From contig VGTH01000007.1 in NCBI GenBank assembly GCA_016874755.1, forward strand, positions 89,091-153,090: a stretch of 64,000 bases of DNA. The letters are read 5' to 3'. This document shows positions 60,935 through 64,000 of the stretch, piece after piece (positions within the stretch are counted from its first letter, which is position 1; every line of letters begins with the position of its first letter). A program made the translations under genes and the position numbers. The notes beneath the pieces are model-generated. The model worked only from the letters and a program-made list of their open reading frames with translations. It made no database searches and was not told where the DNA came from. The stretch is from Deltaproteobacteria bacterium (GTDB lineage: Bacteria; Desulfobacterota; Binatia; UBA9968).

Positions 60935-62071
60935 TTACGCATCAATGCCATAAAATTTCACGCAATTATCCCACAAGATTTTTCTCCGGCTATCCGCCGG
61001 CATCTCTTGGTGGAAGAACTCCTGTGTCGCTTTGGGAAAGTCCGAGTCGCTGTGCGGGTAGTCGCTGGAGAATACTAGGTTGTCGTCGCCGATCTGCTGG
61101 CAGACAAAGCCGACGTCGGCTTCGTCGCCTTCGCAGCCGATCACGCATTGGCGTTTGAAATATTCACTCGGCTTCATGGTCAAAAGCGGCGCGTCGTTTT
61201 TGCCGAGCTGGCCCCAGTGGCGGTCCATGCGCTGCAGCCAGGCCGGCGCCCAGCCGCAGTTGCATTCAAGAAAGCCGACTTTCAATTGCGGGAAACGTTC
61301 CAATACGCCGCCAACGATCATGTCGACCATGGTGACCATCTGGCCGGTGACGTGGGTGCAGATGTGACGCAGGAGGCGGTTGCCCATGCCGAAGCGTTCC
61401 AAATGCGGGTAGTGGCCGGAGTTCGTGCACTCGTGAAAGCCGACGGTCATGCCCATTTCTTCGAGCTCGGCCCAGAGTGGTTCCCAATACACGCTGAACC
61501 AAGTTTGGCCGGGCAGGGGAGTGGCGCGCAGGAATGCGCTGACAAAGCCGAGCTTTTCACGGGCGCGCTTCGCTTCGCGCACGGCGAGCGAGACATCGTG
61601 CGGCGGCAACAACGCCGCGCCGTAGAGCCGCTTGGGATTTTCCTGGCAGAAATCATAAAGCCAGTCGTTGTAAGCACGGCAGATCGCCTCGGCGAGCAGC
61701 GGGTCCATGTCGGGCATGGTCATGATGTGCAGGCAGGCCGTCGGAAACAGCACGGCGACGTCGATGCCTTCGATGTCCATCGCTTCGAGCTGCGACTTGG
61801 CATTGAAGTTTTGCTTGCGCGCGAAGTCGATCACATCGCCGCGGGTGTTGTTGCGCTTGCCGCTGATCATGCGGACATCGTGCACGAGCGTCGGGCTGTT
61901 CTGGCGCGGCTCTTTGCCGTCGACGATCAACAAATTCAAATCGCCCCGCGTCGGCACGCGCACGGGGCGCGGCGCGCGCTCTTTGAAGCGCGGGTCCATG
62001 TACTTTTCCCAAAGATCGAGCGGCTCCATGATGTGCATGTCGGAGTCGATGATCTTGAAACCGTTTTTCAT
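60935..62071 (-). CDS. Amidohydrolase-2 family protein
   Basis: 378 residues from ATG 62071, with GGGGAGG upstream. KIIDSDMHIMEPLDLWEKYM, GFHECTNSGHYPHLERF, VLERFPQLKVGFLECNCGWA and FSSDYPHSDSDFPKATQEF correspond to the metal-binding segments of amidohydrolase-2. It closely parallels the protein at 55463. The ribosome site directly follows a repeat (62081-62176), so promoter and repeat overlap. Role unknown; related proteins occur beside aromatic-acid pathways. Confidence 0.86.
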   Translation of the reverse strand: MKNGFKIIDSDMHIMEPLDLWEKYMDPRFKERAPRPVRVPTRGDLNLLIVDGKEPRQNSPTLVHDVRMISGKRNNTRGDVIDFARKQNFNAKSQLEAMDIEGIDVAVLFPTACLHIMTMPDMDPLLAEAICRAYNDWLYDFCQENPKRLYGAALLPPHDVSLAVREAKRAREKLGFVSAFLRATPLPGQTWFSVYWEPLWAELEEMGMTVGFHECTNSGHYPHLERFGMGNRLLRHICTHVTGQMVTMVDMIVGGVLERFPQLKVGFLECNCGWAPAWLQRMDRHWGQLGKNDAPLLTMKPSEYFKRQCVIGCEGDEADVGFVCQQIGDDNLVFSSDYPHSDSDFPKATQEFFHQEMPADSRRKILWDNCVKFYGIDA

Positions 62072-62080
62072 AACGCCTCC

Positions 62081-62176
62081 CCTTCGATACAACCCTGACG
62101 GGTTTACTCAGGACTAACGGCCCTTCCGCGACGACACTCCTTCGATACAGCCCTACGGGCTTGCTCGGGGAATCGG
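62081..62176. repeat. Two copies of a TTCGATACA(A/G)CCCT hairpin repeat
   Basis: CCTTCGATACAACCCTGACG (62081) and CCTTCGATACAGCCCTACGG (62139) continue with GGTTTACTCAGGACTAACGG and GCTTGCTCGGGGAATCGG. Each contains an AGCCC/GGGCT-type small hairpin, and the two copies are 58 nt apart. The first touches the ribosome site of the amidohydrolase gene. Confidence 0.7.
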
Positions 62177-62292
62177 ATTGGGGAAAAGCGCCGCTGTTGG
62201 AATTCGCTTTGTCCCGATTCTGATTTTCCAACTACTACTTGCAGCGTAGGGGTGTCAATGGGATTTTTCGCGTGAAACCGGGCGGAGTCGGG

Positions 62293-62910
62293 TCATTGAC
62301 GGGCGGCAACGATGTCAACGTGCAGGACGACTTCGTCGCGGTTTTGCACCGCGCCCAAAAACGCGCTGAATGGTTTATAGCCGAAACTGCTTTGCAAGAA
62401 GCGCGCGGAGCCTTTGGCATGCAGCAGATTGTTTTGCAGTTCCGCCTGCACAGACAGTGTGATGGGTCGGGTCACGCCGCGCAGCTCTAAATCGCCGACG
62501 ACAGTGTATTGACCGTCTCTTTCTGTTATGCGCGTCGAGCGAAAACGAATTTTTGGGTGGCGCCGGACATCGAGCTGAGCTTCCGACTCCATGGTCTGTT
62601 GAATCTCGCGCCGGTTATCTTCGCTCAGATCGAGGGGCAGTTTATGCTTTTGTCGCAACATCGGCTCATCGATCACAAGCGCGGTGGCGTCCACTTCTAC
62701 GGTTATCTGCGCCGCCGTCGGTGCCGCGGGATCGAGCTGAATTTGGCCGCTGTACTTGGCGGCCCGGAGCACGTGATCGTGGGCAAAGACGGAACCAACG
62801 CCGGCTTTGAAAAGCTGCACGGCGATTTCACTGCGCGCAGGATCGATGACGTACTGTGCCGCCTGGCTGCTGGCGGACAATAGGATTGTCGCCAGCAGCC
62901 CGCGAAGCAC
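62293..62910 (-). CDS. YceI-family periplasmic lipid-binding-like protein
   Basis: 205 residues from GTG 62910. A short signal peptide (LRGLLATILLSASSQAAQ) is followed by YVIDPARSEIAVQLFKAGVG, FAHDHVLRAAKYSG, IRFRSTRITERDGQYTVVGD, then LELRGVTRPITLSVQAELQN, all marks of the YceI lipocalin-like barrel, which binds polyisoprenoids. FGYKPFSAFLGAVQNRDEVV is the closing motif. It is 66 nt from the amidohydrolase remnant on the same strand. No better start was found upstream. Confidence 0.85.
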   Translation of the reverse strand: MLRGLLATILLSASSQAAQYVIDPARSEIAVQLFKAGVGSVFAHDHVLRAAKYSGQIQLDPAAPTAAQITVEVDATALVIDEPMLRQKHKLPLDLSEDNRREIQQTMESEAQLDVRRHPKIRFRSTRITERDGQYTVVGDLELRGVTRPITLSVQAELQNNLLHAKGSARFLQSSFGYKPFSAFLGAVQNRDEVVLHVDIVAARQ

Positions 62911-62975
62911 ACGCCAGAGCAGTTTTCTTATGGTCAGCGCTTTCGTCCCTTTGCCAAGGATTTTTCCCGAACCTC

Positions 62976-63875
62976 TCAGCGCACCGGCTGTGAGCGATCC
63001 ACTGCCGCGCCGCGCAGGATGACCGAGGCGATGCGCCGTGTGTTGGTGATGTTGTCGAGCGGGTTGGCGTCGAGCACGATGAAGTCGGCGCTCTTGCCGG
63101 GTTGCAGCGTGCCCATGTCGGCGAGGCGCAGGAACTCGGCGGAGTTGCGCGTCGCGGCGACGATCACCTGCATGGGCGTCATGCCGGCGGCGACCATGTC
63201 TGCCATCTCTTCGTGCGGCCCCCAGGGGCGGTTGCCGTCGGTGCCGAGGGTGATGCGCACGCCGGCGGCATTCAGCTTCGCCAGATTGCGCGCTTGAATG
63301 CCAAAGAAGGCCTGAGTCTTGGGTTGGTCCGTATTGGCCTTTTCGAGCTTGGCGAACTCCTCGGGGGACAGGCCCGGTTTTAGCCAGCTTAGATCGGTTT
63401 TGACGCCGCGATCCGGCAGGTTCGGTGTCAGGATCAGATTCGGCCGCTGCCGGAACATGGCGAGGGTCTCATCATCGATGTCTTTGTCGCGCACGCCGTG
63501 GGCGAAGGCGTCGAGCCCAGCTTTCATGAGCCCTTTGGCATCTTCCATGTCGAAAATATGTGCTGACACGCGCAACCCTCGCTTGTGTGCCTCGTCGATG
63601 ATCGCGCCGTAAATTTCTGGGGTAACCTTGGGATACTTATTGCCCCGGGTGTCAACCCAGATTTTGACCATGTCGACCTTCTGCCCGGCAAGCTCTACGA
63701 CCGCCTTGCGGCCTTCGGCTGCGCTGGAAATCCAGTGCGGTATGGGCGGGCACCCCGGCTCATGCATGGTGATGCCGCGCCCCGCGCTGAGAAAACGGGC
63801 GGCGCCCGGAATGGTCTGACTGCGCATGTCGAGGATATCGTAATTATCCGAGCCGAGGCTCATTACAGCGCTCAC
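62976..63875 (-). pseudogene. Amidohydrolase (imidazolonepropionase-like) truncated by an IS200/IS605 element
   Basis: About 300 residues from GTG 63875. The C-terminal two-thirds of an amidohydrolase are present: IPGAARFLSAGRGITMHEPG, VDMVKIWVDTRG, LRVSAHIFDM, DAFAHGVRD, VRITLGTDGNRPWGPHEEMA and MGTLQPGKSADFIVLDANPL. The first 100-130 residues, with the HxH metal motif, are missing. Just upstream lies an IS200/IS605-like end, so the insertion probably cut the gene. Without the HxH it should be inactive. Confidence 0.75.
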
Positions 63876-63889
63876 TGTCCCACTCTGGG

Positions 63890-64000
63890 AGGGTTGAAGC
63901 CCTCGCCTTTAGGCGACGGCTTTAGCACGTTTTGGCGGAGCTGTGGTAATGTCTGCGGATGAAAGAATATCGACGCGGAGCGCACACCGTATTCGAAATC
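63890..64000 (+). mobile_element. Left part of an IS200/IS605-family element
   Basis: GAAGCCCTCGCCTTTAGGCG (63897) continues to ACGGCTTTAG, an imperfect hairpin (AGCC-TCGCCT/AGGCGA-GGCT) of the type that marks IS200/IS605 ends. A transposase gene start follows at 63960 and runs off the window. The exact left boundary lies somewhere in 63876-63895 and cannot be fixed here. Confidence 0.75.
63960..64000 (+). CDS. tnpA: IS200/IS605 transposase TnpA, first 13 residues (partial)
   Basis: ATG 63960 opens MKEYRRGAHTVFEI up to the window edge. This is the usual start of Y1 HUH transposases of the IS200/IS605 family (MKEYRRGxHTV followed by the HLVWVTKYR region, which is outside). The hairpin just upstream fits the element's left end. 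Confidence 0.8.

Noticed and set aside
61148..62098. Long plus-strand frame opposite the amidohydrolase at 60935.
   Set aside because: Antisense of a conserved gene, no recognisable domain and no ribosome site.

Overview
The window reads as a chromosomal segment of a GC-rich, Gram-negative, probably soil or groundwater bacterium of deltaproteobacterial or Binatota/Tectomicrobia-like type. This is inferred from family content only. A Gram-negative envelope is shown by OmpA and FecR proteins, the FtsEX/EnvC and AmiC cell-division hydrolase parts, and a MacAB-like exporter. The wealth of NMT1-type binding proteins, amidohydrolase-2 enzymes, LLM-class flavin oxidoreductases and DSBH (cupin) enzymes is typical of environmental bacteria that scavenge varied organic compounds. 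One tRNA (Arg, ACG, with encoded CCA) is present; no rRNA and no CRISPR array was seen.

Layout. 1-3.2 kb: the end of an Fe3+/polyamine-type ABC importer (TOBE end of the ATPase, binding protein, fused double permease). 3.3-7.9 kb: FecR and OmpA lipoproteins, an exported methyltransferase-like protein, and two wrecked genes (a ThDP-enzyme stub and a trehalose synthase-maltokinase ruin). 7.9-12 kb: metabolic genes on the minus strand (Ldh-type dehydrogenase, persulfide-dioxygenase-like MBL enzyme, DSBH enzyme) and a flavin reductase. 12.3-20.5 kb: MerR regulator with a strong palindromic operator, then the housekeeping run mutS-amiC-glnD-xerD. 20.5-25.3 kb: hydantoinase/dihydroorotase-like enzyme, three cupins, two methyltransferases. 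25.4-29.8 kb: MacAB-like export operon. 30-33.8 kb: DUF1501/DUF1800 pair, the latter frameshifted. 34-44.8 kb: quinone oxidoreductase, amidohydrolase, epimerase, LOG protein, beta-hydroxyacid dehydrogenase-like protein, ThDP enzyme, SirB1 protein, B12-radical SAM protein. 45-48 kb: ftsE-ftsX-envC and tRNA-Arg. 48-58.7 kb: CinA, two LLM oxidoreductases, a broken SPFH gene, GFA protein, three orphan NMT1-type binding proteins, SDR, aldolase and amidohydrolase. 58.7-64 kb: accessory DNA with a RAYT transposase bounded by inverted repeats, an integron-type attC site with two cassette-like genes, further palindromes, and an amidohydrolase cut short by an IS200/IS605 element that runs off the window.

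The most unusual sequence-level feature is a set of intergenic islands built from imperfect words of about 8-9 bp (for example CACGAAGGA, GCGGAAAGC, GCAAAAGGC, TCTAGCGTT, GATCCGTCG, TTCAAACCC). The words differ between islands but the architecture is the same: short-period repetition, often arranged as a long inverted repeat, at operon boundaries and once inside a predicted signal-peptide region. Other points worth a second look are the attC site, an SDR protein lacking all three classical catalytic residues, two genes interrupted by a single in-frame TAG, and a 29-nt perfect palindrome over the merR promoter.
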